A stretch of 58,434 nt of DNA from Chlamydiales bacterium (GTDB lineage: Bacteria > Chlamydiota > Chlamydiia > Chlamydiales > JAAKFR01): contig JAJACP010000002.1 of the NCBI GenBank assembly GCA_022601445.1, positions 64,174 to 122,607 of the forward strand, given 5' to 3'. Below are positions 19,228 through 27,123 of this stretch, piece after piece; the first letter of the stretch is position 1, and each line of letters opens with the position of its first letter. The position numbers and the translations under genes are program-made. The notes under the pieces were generated by a model. It saw only the letters and a program-made list of their open reading frames with translations. It searched no databases and was not told the origin of the DNA.

Positions 19228-19308
19228 TTTTTACTTCAGTTGATCGATCTCTCGTTCGCCGTATCAGTTACACTGGCTTCGCTCGAGATCAATCAACTGA
19301 AGCAAAAA
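19228..19308. repeat. Large imperfect inverted repeat (possible MITE or terminator)
   Basis: CTTCAGTTGATCGATCTC from 19234 pairs with GAGATCAATCAACTGAAG ending at 19302, with one G-T mismatch, around an inner segment of about 30 nt. T-runs before the left arm and A-runs after the right arm extend the pairing to about 19228-19308. It lies in the otherwise non-coding stretch 19147-19420 between sufB and a small ORF. Both flanks are the ends of divergent transcription, so a bidirectional terminator is less likely than a mobile miniature element or regulatory hairpin. Confidence 0.6.
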
Positions 19309-19420
19309 CCCCAAAAAGTTCTATGATCCCAAATTTAAAAGAAGAGCAAACATGCCTAAAACTTGAAAAAATCTCGACAAAGGAAATAATATTCTTTAAT
19401 TAAACTATTTCGGGATTAGC

Positions 19421-19564
19421 ATGCTACAAAGAAAAAGCTCGGAGAAAGAGGACGAAGATTTAACACAGCCTTTGCGCTCCTTGATTGATTTTTTTAAAAA
19501 TGCGCCTCTCCAAGAGGTTGAAATAGATGCTGAGCGGAACAAAGACTTAGAGGATATTTCCTAA
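19421..19564 (+). CDS. Small ORF resembling an antitoxin C-terminal tail, 47 aa
   Basis: ATG at 19421 to TAA at 19562-19564. The product is very acidic and ends with DFFKNAPLQEVEIDAERNKD, which resembles the short helix-plus-acidic tails (D-F-F-x-x-S/A-P-L-x-x-x-x-x-D-x-E-R) of small antitoxins of the Phd/YefM and AbrB/VapB groups. The DNA-binding N-terminal half is missing and no toxin gene follows, so this may be an orphan remnant. It ends 3 bp before the stop of the convergent CorC-like gene. No strong ribosome-binding site is visible. Confidence 0.4.
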   Translation: MLQRKSSEKEDEDLTQPLRSLIDFFKNAPLQEVEIDAERNKDLEDIS

Positions 19565-19566
19565 AA

Positions 19567-20484
19567 TTAGACATTATCAGACAGCCTGGTTACTAAAAGT
19601 TTTTCTACACGACGGCGCTGCATTTTGAGAATTTCAAAACGGTAAGCCCCAATAGAAAAACACTCTCCCTTCTTGGGAATCGAACCGAGCTGACTCATGC
19701 ACAACCCCGAAAGTGTCCGATACCGCGCCCGCTCCTCATCCGGCAACTCCTCAAAATGAAAATTTTCCTTAAATTCATCTATCGGATAGCTCCCATCTAA
19801 CACCCAAGATTTAGCATCCACCTTAACAGCAGCGCTCTGCGTCTGATCTTCCATATCGCAGACAATGGCATTCATGACATCACCGGTCGTGATCATCCCC
19901 TGAATGGAGCCATACTCGTCTGTAACAAGCGCAAAAGTGGCGTGCTGATGGCGAAAAAGATCCAACAGTTCAAAAATATGCTGATGCTCATTCACAAAAA
20001 GTGGGGGTGAGGCGAGCTCTTTGATCTCAACTTTCTCCCCCAGCCACGCTCTCTCCAACAAATCATGCGCATGCACAATTCCTATCACCTGATCAATATC
20101 TCCTTCACACACCAGGAAACGGTGATGAGTGGATGAAATGATCTTGTTGCGGATTTCCTCATCAGGAGCATGCACATCAAGCCACTCAATGTCGACGCGG
20201 GGCTGCATGAGCATGCCGACATGGCGATCACCTAGTCGAAAGATATTTTCGACCATATCTTGCTCTTTCTCCTCAATCACTCCTGCTTTTGCGCCGCTCT
20301 CCAGAGCCACCAAAATATCCTCCTCGGTAATCCCTTCAATCCCTTTACCCCGGGAGAGCAATCGAGCAAATAAATTGAAAGAGACCACAAATGGGTAGGT
20401 GAGAAAAATCAAGAGCTGGATTGGACGGGCGCAAAACGGAGCGAGCCGCTTCCAGTAGAGAGCGCCAACAGTTTTAGGAATCAT
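19567..20484 (-). CDS. CNNM/CorC-type transporter, C-terminal part with CBS domains
   Basis: 305 residues from the ATG at 20484. It starts inside the family motif EMIPKTVGALYWKRLAPF, the end of the DUF21/CNNM membrane domain, then two CBS domains (about residues 85-200) and a CorC_HlyC C-terminal domain (about 215-300). In intact family members these follow an N-terminal three-helix DUF21 segment, encoded here just upstream but separated by an in-frame TAA at 20494-20496. The CBS and CorC parts are undamaged. Whether this half is made and useful alone is unknown; the complete protein would be a Mg/Co or sodium-coupled transporter. Confidence 0.8.
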   Translation of the reverse strand: MIPKTVGALYWKRLAPFCARPIQLLIFLTYPFVVSFNLFARLLSRGKGIEGITEEDILVALESGAKAGVIEEKEQDMVENIFRLGDRHVGMLMQPRVDIEWLDVHAPDEEIRNKIISSTHHRFLVCEGDIDQVIGIVHAHDLLERAWLGEKVEIKELASPPLFVNEHQHIFELLDLFRHQHATFALVTDEYGSIQGMITTGDVMNAIVCDMEDQTQSAAVKVDAKSWVLDGSYPIDEFKENFHFEELPDEERARYRTLSGLCMSQLGSIPKKGECFSIGAYRFEILKMQRRRVEKLLVTRLSDNV

Positions 20485-20493
20485 CTCTGTCCA

Positions 20494-20799
20494 TTAGAGC
20501 ATGGTGAGAGTTAAAAAAATCGATCCCAAAGCCAACCACTTATCCCCATATAACTCCACGATGCTAGCGCCCACACCCGCTGCACCAATCGTGTGCGAGA
20601 TGGTATTGAGAGTTAAAATCGCAGCAAGAGGACGGTCGATCCGAGCTTTCAAATCAGCTAGCAGAGGCGCCACTTTAGAGCCCCGCTTTTTGAGAAGGGA
20701 GATATAGTTAGGGGTGTAGGATAAAAGCACGGCCTCAAAAATAGAACAGAGAAAGGAAATCACATGAGAGAGGGTAAAAAAAAGAATCAATGCAGTCAT
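20494..20799 (-). pseudogene. CNNM/DUF21 N-terminal fragment cut by an in-frame stop
   Basis: 101 residues with two hydrophobic helices and the family hallmark LNTISHTIGAAGVGASIV, ending LGSIFLTLTML then TAA. Translation in the same frame through the stop gives W-T-E-M-I-P-K-T, the exact continuation expected of a CNNM protein, so fragment and downstream ORF are one ancestral gene (19567-20799). The stop occupies a site where relatives usually carry Leu or Val; TTA to TAA is a single-base change. It could be a true mutation, a sequencing error, or a recoded stop. Confidence 0.8.
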
Positions 20800-20850
20800 A
20801 CTTGAATTTGTAAGACAAAAAAGCGGTTTAGTGATAGAAAAAACCTACTT

Positions 20851-21882
20851 ATGCGCTGGTTTTTACTCTTTCTACTGATTTTATGTGCCTGCAATCCGTG
20901 CAAATACGACTACTGTATGGAAGGGGCGCAAGAATTTGTGCTCGACTCGTACCAAATTGCCCAAGGAAAATCCTCGATCCTTGAGCTTGAAGGTGAGTGC
21001 GTAGACTGCTTGCCCTGCCTCTATTTGATGGAGTATGACGATCTCATCGATGAAGATGATGTGCTTAAAATCGCCCTGTTTCACCCAACTCGCAAAGATT
21101 TAGTGGATTCTGTGAACTCTATTGGCAGTTCTGTTGGCTACCGAGTCGTAAACGGCTGCATTCACCTCCCTGGTCTAGATCCTGTCTGTGTGTGTGGTCT
21201 TACTCTTGACGAGGCGCGCGCCCATATCCAAGCGCTCTACACGCAAGAGATTTCAAACGTGAATGTCTTTCTGGAGTACGCAGGACGCCTCCACAGTAAA
21301 GTGGAACTGATCGGTGCGGTAAAAGTACCTGAAGTGCCAATTAATGGGCGCATCCGTTTGTATGAAGTGCTCTCGCTAGCCGGAGTCCCACCGGATGCCA
21401 ACTACTTTAAAAGCTATGTTGTGCGCGAAGGCGAGATTCTTCCAATCGATCTTTACAAACTCGTTCATCAGGGCGACATGAGCCAAAATATTGTGATGCG
21501 TCCCAAAGACAAGGTCTTTATCGCCAATCCAATGGCCTCTACTGTAACGGTCTTAGGCGAGGTGGGACTGGCACAAATCATTCCTGTGCCGAGCGGCTCC
21601 ATCTCTCTTAGAGAGGCGATTGCGGCAGCGGGTGGCATTCCCTTTACCGGGGATAAACGGTGTATTCAGGTGATCCGTGGAAATATTGTGAACCCCAAGA
21701 TCTATAAACTCTCTTGGAACCACATTACCTATCTGCCCAACAACAGCTTGCTACTCATGCCAGGCGATACGGTTTACATCTCTGAAAAGCCGATCACCAA
21801 GTGGAACCGTTTCATCGAGCAGCTTTTGCCAAGCTCTCTACTGATCGATTTAGGGATCAAAACGCGAGGAGTGTTCCATTAA
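20851..21882 (+). CDS. Wza-like polysaccharide export lipoprotein
   Basis: 343 residues. A lipoprotein signal (FLLILCAC, predicted lipidated Cys14) is followed by the polysaccharide-export domain (DDVLKIALFHPTRKDLVDS onward, about residues 70-155) and SLBB-type beta-grasp repeats with KVELIGAVKVPEVPINGRI and TVTVLGEVGLAQIIPVPSGS. It would form an outer-membrane or periplasmic channel part for a surface polysaccharide. The N-terminal cysteine richness (C-x-x-C-x-x-x-x-C, and C-V-D-C-L-P-C) is unusual for Wza and recalls disulfide-linked chlamydial envelope proteins. Its stop overlaps the next start as TAATG. Confidence 0.85.
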   Translation: MRWFLLFLLILCACNPCKYDYCMEGAQEFVLDSYQIAQGKSSILELEGECVDCLPCLYLMEYDDLIDEDDVLKIALFHPTRKDLVDSVNSIGSSVGYRVVNGCIHLPGLDPVCVCGLTLDEARAHIQALYTQEISNVNVFLEYAGRLHSKVELIGAVKVPEVPINGRIRLYEVLSLAGVPPDANYFKSYVVREGEILPIDLYKLVHQGDMSQNIVMRPKDKVFIANPMASTVTVLGEVGLAQIIPVPSGSISLREAIAAAGGIPFTGDKRCIQVIRGNIVNPKIYKLSWNHITYLPNNSLLLMPGDTVYISEKPITKWNRFIEQLLPSSLLIDLGIKTRGVFH

Positions 21883-24311
21883 TGGGCGAGACACAGCTGA
21901 TCCTCTCTCTTACTGACTGGTATCAAGCACTTAAGCGGGTGAGATGGTTGATTGTAAGCGCCGCTTTAGTAGTAGGAGCCGTTTTTTTTGGCTATAGCCT
22001 CTTAAAGCCTCCTCGTTTTACGGCCGAGGGTGTATTCAAAGGCGGCTCTCAACCAGCTGGCTCTTCTTTTACAAAGGCTCTCGAATTTTTAGGTGGAGAC
22101 GAATCTTATTCCACATCAGACGATCCAGTTGCTTTTTTGCATTGCTATCCGGTGATGGAAGATGTGGTGCGCACGCTCAACCTGCAGATGCACATCACTG
22201 CGGCCAAAAGTAGAGGTCACCTACGGCAGATCTGGCACACCTTGAAAGCAGAGCGCGCAGGCCGCCTCTTAAAAAGCAAACGGCCTTCCTCTTCCATTTT
22301 GAGGGTTCCGGTAGCCTCCAAACCCATTATTCCCGATGCCGAAGAGGCGCTTTGTTGCTTAGACCTCCACTATCCAGGAGATGTCAGCGCTCGCTTAAAG
22401 CTCACTTTTATAGACCCTGTCCACTTTGAGGTGTGGGAGAAAAAAAAGCGGCTCGGAGTAGGTGAGTTGGGTCTTCCCTTTGCCTACCACGGTGGCTTTT
22501 TTACCCTTGCCGAAACGATGCCCGTTGAAGGAAAAACGTTCTTTTTGACCTGTATTCCTCTTGAAGCGGCTGCAAAAAGTTTGCAAAAAACCCTCCAGGT
22601 TAAGCGGAGTAAAGAGAGCAAGTCCTTAGTCCACGTCACCTTCACTCATTCTGACCGCCATCTGGCAGCGGCTATTGTCAACTGCGCAATGGACCGTTTC
22701 CAGCACTATTTGAAAAATGAAGGTAGGCAGAAGATTACGCACCAGCTCGGTTACCTGCAGCAAAGGCAACAAGAGACCCTTGACAATCTCGAAGAGATTA
22801 TGGATACGCATAAACACTATCTTGCCTCTCATTTAGATGCAGGCGAGATGCTTATGCTCGAAAATGAGCTCTCTTTTATGGCACAAAAACAGGGAGAGCG
22901 GCGCCGTCAACTCGATAGCATTGCAAACGAAATGGTCGCGCTTTCAGGCGATCCCTCTATTTTAGAAAAAGTGAGAAGAGAGCCTAACAAAACCACGCAA
23001 ACGTTAACTCTTGAAACTGCTCGTGCGTTGATTCGAGAGCACGAACTCTCTTTAGACCACATGCGTATGGAACAAGAGCAATATGACTATTGTTTAGCTA
23101 AGCTGGATGAGTCTGATTTTGATGCCTCCTCTCTTTCTAAGGTCATCGACGATGCCACTCTTAAGAACCGTTTTAATGCCATTCACGCGATTCATAGAAA
23201 TTTAGTTGATCAAAAAAACTGGACGGAAAAAGAACGCACACAGCTGCACGCTGAACTCGCAACAGAGAAAAATTTTCTCATCAAGCACCTCCATGACCTT
23301 AAAGAGGGTGCATTCCTAAAACAAACCGTTCTCTCCAAGCGTCTCCACGAACTTCAAGAATCTCTGCTCTTTCTGTTACATGATCAATTTGAGCGAGGAG
23401 AAAAGAATTTGCATGCTCTTTCCAAAAATGCTGCGCATTTTCCTGAAAAGTGGCTAACAGAGCAGAAAATTGCGCTTAACACTAAGATGAACCGAGATAT
23501 GATCGAATCGATCACCAAAATGATCGAGGCAAAAAACATTGGCTATCACCTCGACTATCTTTCAGCTCTACCTTTGATGAAGGCCTCTGCCCCCCTTATT
23601 CCCGATAGCCCTAAACTTTTTCTTAAGTGGATCATCGGCTCTTTATTGGGAGGATGTCTTGTGAGCGCTTTTGTATTTTTACGCGAAGTCTGGCTGGGGC
23701 CCACAGCCTCCTATGAGAATCTCAAAAGCGGAGGAAAAAAGGTGCTTAGCTACCACCACCGCTTAGAAGATCTGAAACAGATCCACTACCATCTGCAAAA
23801 AGGAGGGTCCCTTCTTTCAGTTATCACGCCCCATTCCACCTTTGCACATGATCTTTGCCTCCTATTTGCAAAAGCAGGGCAGAGAGTGCTTCTGATCGAC
23901 TTGACTCGCTTCACAACACACGAGACAGCGACCGATACAGAGTTTGGGGAGCAGCTCACTCTTAAATTGGAAGCAGACTTCAAAGAGGTTTTTTTAGGCA
24001 GTGAGCGCTTTGAAGAGATGCTCAAAGAGAAAAAAAACTCCTATGACCGGATTGTACTCTTCTCAAAAGGGGCCCTTAACAGCCTAGAGGCGCAGTTGCT
24101 CATCCAGGCAGCTGATCAAGCGACGATTCAAGTCTGTGGAGAGAGGTGGAGCGCGCTTCCTCCTCTGCCTGAGAGCGCCCTAATCGTAGTGGAATCTCCT
24201 CCCAGAGCCCCTCTGAAACTTGCGCAAATTGTCCCTTTCTTAGAAAAAGTTATTTCTTTTCCCCCACACACGACTCAAGAGCCTCAACAAACTGAGAATC
24301 ACGTCCCTTAA
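21882..24311 (+). CDS. Wzz/Wzc-like protein with degenerate BY-kinase domain
   Basis: 809 residues from the ATG at 21882, which shares one base with the stop of the Wza-like gene; an upstream TTG/ATG in frame would lie inside that gene. A first membrane segment is at about residues 22-42, a long periplasmic coiled-coil region follows (about 220-560), then a second membrane segment near residues 580-600. The C-terminal 200 residues resemble bacterial tyrosine-kinase domains (RVLLIDLTRF as Walker A'-like, DRIVLFSKG) but the Walker A loop is absent: the equivalent place reads SVITPHSTFAHDLC. It is probably a co-polymerase without kinase activity. Confidence 0.8.
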   Translation: MGETQLILSLTDWYQALKRVRWLIVSAALVVGAVFFGYSLLKPPRFTAEGVFKGGSQPAGSSFTKALEFLGGDESYSTSDDPVAFLHCYPVMEDVVRTLNLQMHITAAKSRGHLRQIWHTLKAERAGRLLKSKRPSSSILRVPVASKPIIPDAEEALCCLDLHYPGDVSARLKLTFIDPVHFEVWEKKKRLGVGELGLPFAYHGGFFTLAETMPVEGKTFFLTCIPLEAAAKSLQKTLQVKRSKESKSLVHVTFTHSDRHLAAAIVNCAMDRFQHYLKNEGRQKITHQLGYLQQRQQETLDNLEEIMDTHKHYLASHLDAGEMLMLENELSFMAQKQGERRRQLDSIANEMVALSGDPSILEKVRREPNKTTQTLTLETARALIREHELSLDHMRMEQEQYDYCLAKLDESDFDASSLSKVIDDATLKNRFNAIHAIHRNLVDQKNWTEKERTQLHAELATEKNFLIKHLHDLKEGAFLKQTVLSKRLHELQESLLFLLHDQFERGEKNLHALSKNAAHFPEKWLTEQKIALNTKMNRDMIESITKMIEAKNIGYHLDYLSALPLMKASAPLIPDSPKLFLKWIIGSLLGGCLVSAFVFLREVWLGPTASYENLKSGGKKVLSYHHRLEDLKQIHYHLQKGGSLLSVITPHSTFAHDLCLLFAKAGQRVLLIDLTRFTTHETATDTEFGEQLTLKLEADFKEVFLGSERFEEMLKEKKNSYDRIVLFSKGALNSLEAQLLIQAADQATIQVCGERWSALPPLPESALIVVESPPRAPLKLAQIVPFLEKVISFPPHTTQEPQQTENHVP

Positions 24312-25242
24312 GGAACTTCAGTTCTTTGTCCCCTTTCTTTTTTTCTCCGCGCAAGTAGTAGAGTCTGCCCAGTAAATAATGCGTTTTTTCATGCTCTAGA
24401 TCGATCATCAGAGTGTCATGCAGCGCATCGATCGCCTGCATATCCTCTTTCATATCGATGTAGGCAATTGCCAGATAAAAGGAGGTCTCTACATCATGGG
24501 GATTGAGGCCAATGGCGCACTTAAACACTTTAATCGCTTTTTTTGGCTTGCCAATCATCAAGTAACAGAGTCCCAAGTTGTAGTAGCTATCTGATACATC
24601 CGGACGCAGCTGTGTCGCTCTCTCATACGCTTGGATGGCCTCTTTCCACTTTTTGTCATACGAGTGGAAAAGTCCCAACTTAATCCATCCCTTCCAATAG
24701 GAAGGATTGATCTCAACTGTTTTATTGAGACACTCGATTGCCTGAACCATATCCCCTTGTTCACTCAGAACAAGAGCTAAATTATAGGAGGCCTTATAGT
24801 GAGTGGGATCGTGTTCAACTGCTTTGTGGTAATGAGCTTGGGCCTCTTCAAACTGGCCAGCCTGATCATAGGCACAGCCTAGGCTAAAGAGACACTCTGC
24901 GTCACGTGGATGGTCTTTTAAATAAATCTCATATTGCTTAATAGCCTCTTGCGGATCTCCCTGCCTCTCAAAAGCAGCGCCCAAGCAGTAGTGAAGATAG
25001 CCATTATCGGGGTCAATTTCCAGCCCCTGTTCACACCAGCGCATTCCCAAATTAACATCACCCAATTCTAAGGAGATGATCCCCAAGTAGCAGTAGGCAA
25101 GAGGCAGAGAAGGATCATACTTAATCGCCTCCTGAAACTCTGTTTGCGCCTCCTCGTATCTTCCATCTAAAAATTTTCCGACGCCTGAACAAAAGTGTTC
25201 TTTGGCAAGTTGTGTTTCTCTTGCCGGCAGTGAATTTCCCAT
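24250..25242 (-). CDS. Tetratricopeptide repeat protein (CT683 type)
   Basis: 330 residues made almost wholly of about eight TPR units of 34 residues, with the W/L-G-Y-A-P consensus clear in GCAYDQAGQFEEAQAHYHKA and GLCYLMIGKPKKAIKVFKCA. No signal peptide. It is a protein-interaction scaffold whose partners are unknown. It matches CT683 by position between sufB and pbp2. The 3' end overlaps the Wzc-like gene by 62 bp in convergent orientation. The N-terminal 40 residues (SLPARETQLAKEHFCSGVGK) precede the first repeat. Confidence 0.88.
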   Translation of the reverse strand: MGNSLPARETQLAKEHFCSGVGKFLDGRYEEAQTEFQEAIKYDPSLPLAYCYLGIISLELGDVNLGMRWCEQGLEIDPDNGYLHYCLGAAFERQGDPQEAIKQYEIYLKDHPRDAECLFSLGCAYDQAGQFEEAQAHYHKAVEHDPTHYKASYNLALVLSEQGDMVQAIECLNKTVEINPSYWKGWIKLGLFHSYDKKWKEAIQAYERATQLRPDVSDSYYNLGLCYLMIGKPKKAIKVFKCAIGLNPHDVETSFYLAIAYIDMKEDMQAIDALHDTLMIDLEHEKTHYLLGRLYYLRGEKKKGDKELKFLKGRDSQFVEALESCVGEKK

Positions 25243-25372
25243 ATGCAGCCCCTAACACGTTTTTTCGCTGCTTGTTTCAATGCAAATTCAATGCCAATCA
25301 TGGGAATGGCGAAAAATAACAAATGTTGTTCATTTGGAATTTGTAAACGCATTCTAAGTAATTAGAGTGGAT

Positions 25373-26842
25373 TCATTTGAAAAGATCCTCCAGCATAACC
25401 AATCCTGAAACATACTCTTCTGAATAAAGAGTCTTTTTCAGTCCTGAAGAAGTGATGAACGCTAGAAAGATTTCTTTATGAGTTTTTGTTACCTTTTTGT
25501 ATGTCGCAACTTTTCTTTTAAGCTGCTGGCAGTAAGATTTATCAATTTGGAAAGGTTGATCTGTATGCTTAATTTCACATACGGTAATAGAGTCATCCTG
25601 ACGATCAAACAGCAGATCGATCTGCGCTCCATCCTCTCCTGACTTCCCATCATGTCTCCATGTTGTGGCAATTGCTGACGAATCTAAATCGAGTGCAGCA
25701 TGGATTTGGTCGATGTGCTTATAGCAAACGTTTTCAAACGCGTATCCTGACCAAGCGCGCCAACTTTGACTGTTTCTTTGGACCAACCAGCTCTTTTTTA
25801 CTTGTGTCAGTTTTTGGACAGATTCCTTATACGGGCTGATCCACTTAAGATAGAAACTCACATACTCATCAATGATTCGAATGTACTTGCCTCGCTTTTT
25901 GTGGCCGTGAGGTACAAATGTGATGACAAAGCCAGCCTCTTCTAAATCTTTTATAATTTGTGTAGCATGCCCTCCTTTTGGGATTTCAATCTGCGAAAAC
26001 AATATTTTCTGCTCAATGCCATACCGATGTTGGGCAATTTTTTGAATCATATCGATATAGATGCCTGCATTTTCAAAAAGAGCGCTGAATAAGTTGTCAA
26101 AGTCATTGAATAACACTCCATTTCTTGAAAAAGCCATTCGCTCGATTGCTTGAGCTGCGGATTCGTTTTCTTTAACTTGCTCAAGATAATAAGGAATCCC
26201 TCCTATGGCTAGATATAGCTCTAGAACCTGCCTTTTGCTTAACTGGATTTTTTTTGATCTTAAAAAATTAGACGCTTCTTTTAGGGTGAAGGGATTAAGG
26301 CGAAATTGGCTGGTGATGCGGTTGTATAGTCCCCCCTTATTGTTAATGATGTTTTTGATAATCCATGAAGCAGTAGATCCACACACAATTAACTTAAACC
26401 TTGGATCTCTAGACCAATGCTGATTCCAATAGTAATCCAATGCTTGTAAACAGTTTGACCGTCTTGAAGCCAACCAAGGAAGTTCATCCAAAAACAAGAC
26501 TATTTTTTTTGAAGCAGCCTCTTTTTCAAGTAAGTTTGTAAGAAGTTCAAAGACATCCATCCAGGAAGCTGGTGGCTTCAATACATTTGCTCCCTTGTAA
26601 AGAGCTCTTTCAATAGAGCGCATAAAATTTTTGATTTGCTGCTTAAGATTCCCATCTTTCATCCCTGAAACAGAAACAAAAAAGCAATCTAGATCTTCAA
26701 ATAAAGTTTTTACTAAAAACGTTTTTCCAACTCTTCTTCTGCCATATATGGCTACAAACTCTGCTTTGCTTGATCTATAAGCATCTTTTAAAATTTTTTG
26801 CTCTTCAGCTCTACCTACCAGTTGCGTTTTTTGTTTTTTCAT
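25373..26842 (-). CDS. AAA ATPase fused to DUF234 nuclease-like domain
   Basis: 489 residues from the ATG at 26842 (an in-frame GTG lies one codon upstream). Walker A GRRRVGKT is at residues 34-41 and Walker B KIVLFLDELPWLA near 145. The C-terminal DUF234 region contains AQIDLLFD followed by ITVCEIKHT, the D...E-x-K layout of PD-(D/E)xK nucleases. Archaeal-type ATPases of this group have unknown roles and behave as accessory genes. It interrupts the CT683-CT682 neighbourhood. Six alternating copies of a TTTAGTGCG motif lie directly upstream (26867-27011), suggesting autoregulation or target sites. Confidence 0.82.
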   Translation of the reverse strand: MKKQKTQLVGRAEEQKILKDAYRSSKAEFVAIYGRRRVGKTFLVKTLFEDLDCFFVSVSGMKDGNLKQQIKNFMRSIERALYKGANVLKPPASWMDVFELLTNLLEKEAASKKIVLFLDELPWLASRRSNCLQALDYYWNQHWSRDPRFKLIVCGSTASWIIKNIINNKGGLYNRITSQFRLNPFTLKEASNFLRSKKIQLSKRQVLELYLAIGGIPYYLEQVKENESAAQAIERMAFSRNGVLFNDFDNLFSALFENAGIYIDMIQKIAQHRYGIEQKILFSQIEIPKGGHATQIIKDLEEAGFVITFVPHGHKKRGKYIRIIDEYVSFYLKWISPYKESVQKLTQVKKSWLVQRNSQSWRAWSGYAFENVCYKHIDQIHAALDLDSSAIATTWRHDGKSGEDGAQIDLLFDRQDDSITVCEIKHTDQPFQIDKSYCQQLKRKVATYKKVTKTHKEIFLAFITSSGLKKTLYSEEYVSGLVMLEDLFK

Positions 26843-26866
26843 CACACCCTAAATCTTGGCTTACTA

Positions 26867-27011
26867 CGCACTAAATTCGAATTTTTCTCACTTTAGTGCG
26901 CGATATAACCCCATTATATAACGCACTAAAATTACTTTCTATCTGTTTTAGTGCGCGATATACATCACTCCATATCGCGCACTAAAATTCGATTTAGCAG
27001 ATTTTAGTGCG
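26867..27011. repeat. Six alternating TTTAGTGCG / CGCACTAAA inverted repeats
   Basis: CGCACTAAA occurs at 26867-26875, 26922-26930 and 26979-26987, and TTTAGTGCG at 26892-26900, 26947-26955 and 27003-27011. The strictly alternating orientation produces three consecutive potential hairpins. The best is TTTTAGTGCGCGATAT (26946-26961) with ATATCGCGCACTAAAA (26972-26987), a perfect 16-bp stem. A TATAAT on the minus strand lies within the second hairpin. The array is in the gap 26846-27123 upstream of the AAA/DUF234 gene, consistent with an operator array; spacers are only 16-47 bp and unequal, so it is not a CRISPR. Confidence 0.85.
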
Positions 27012-27123
27012 TTATATAGCTTTATTGAGTCTTTAGTTGTTTTTCATGACGAAATAATTAGATAACTCGCTCGCTATAAAAGGTCTGCGGGTTCGCAAGC
27101 CGAAGAAAAGCTTCGACAAGCTC

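Noticed and set aside
19221..19403. 60-codon plus-strand ORF in the sufB upstream gap
   Set aside because: It runs across the inverted repeat, has no ribosome-binding site and resembles nothing.
26867..27011. CRISPR array
   Set aside because: Repeats are short, alternate in orientation and have unequal short spacers; no cas genes nearby.
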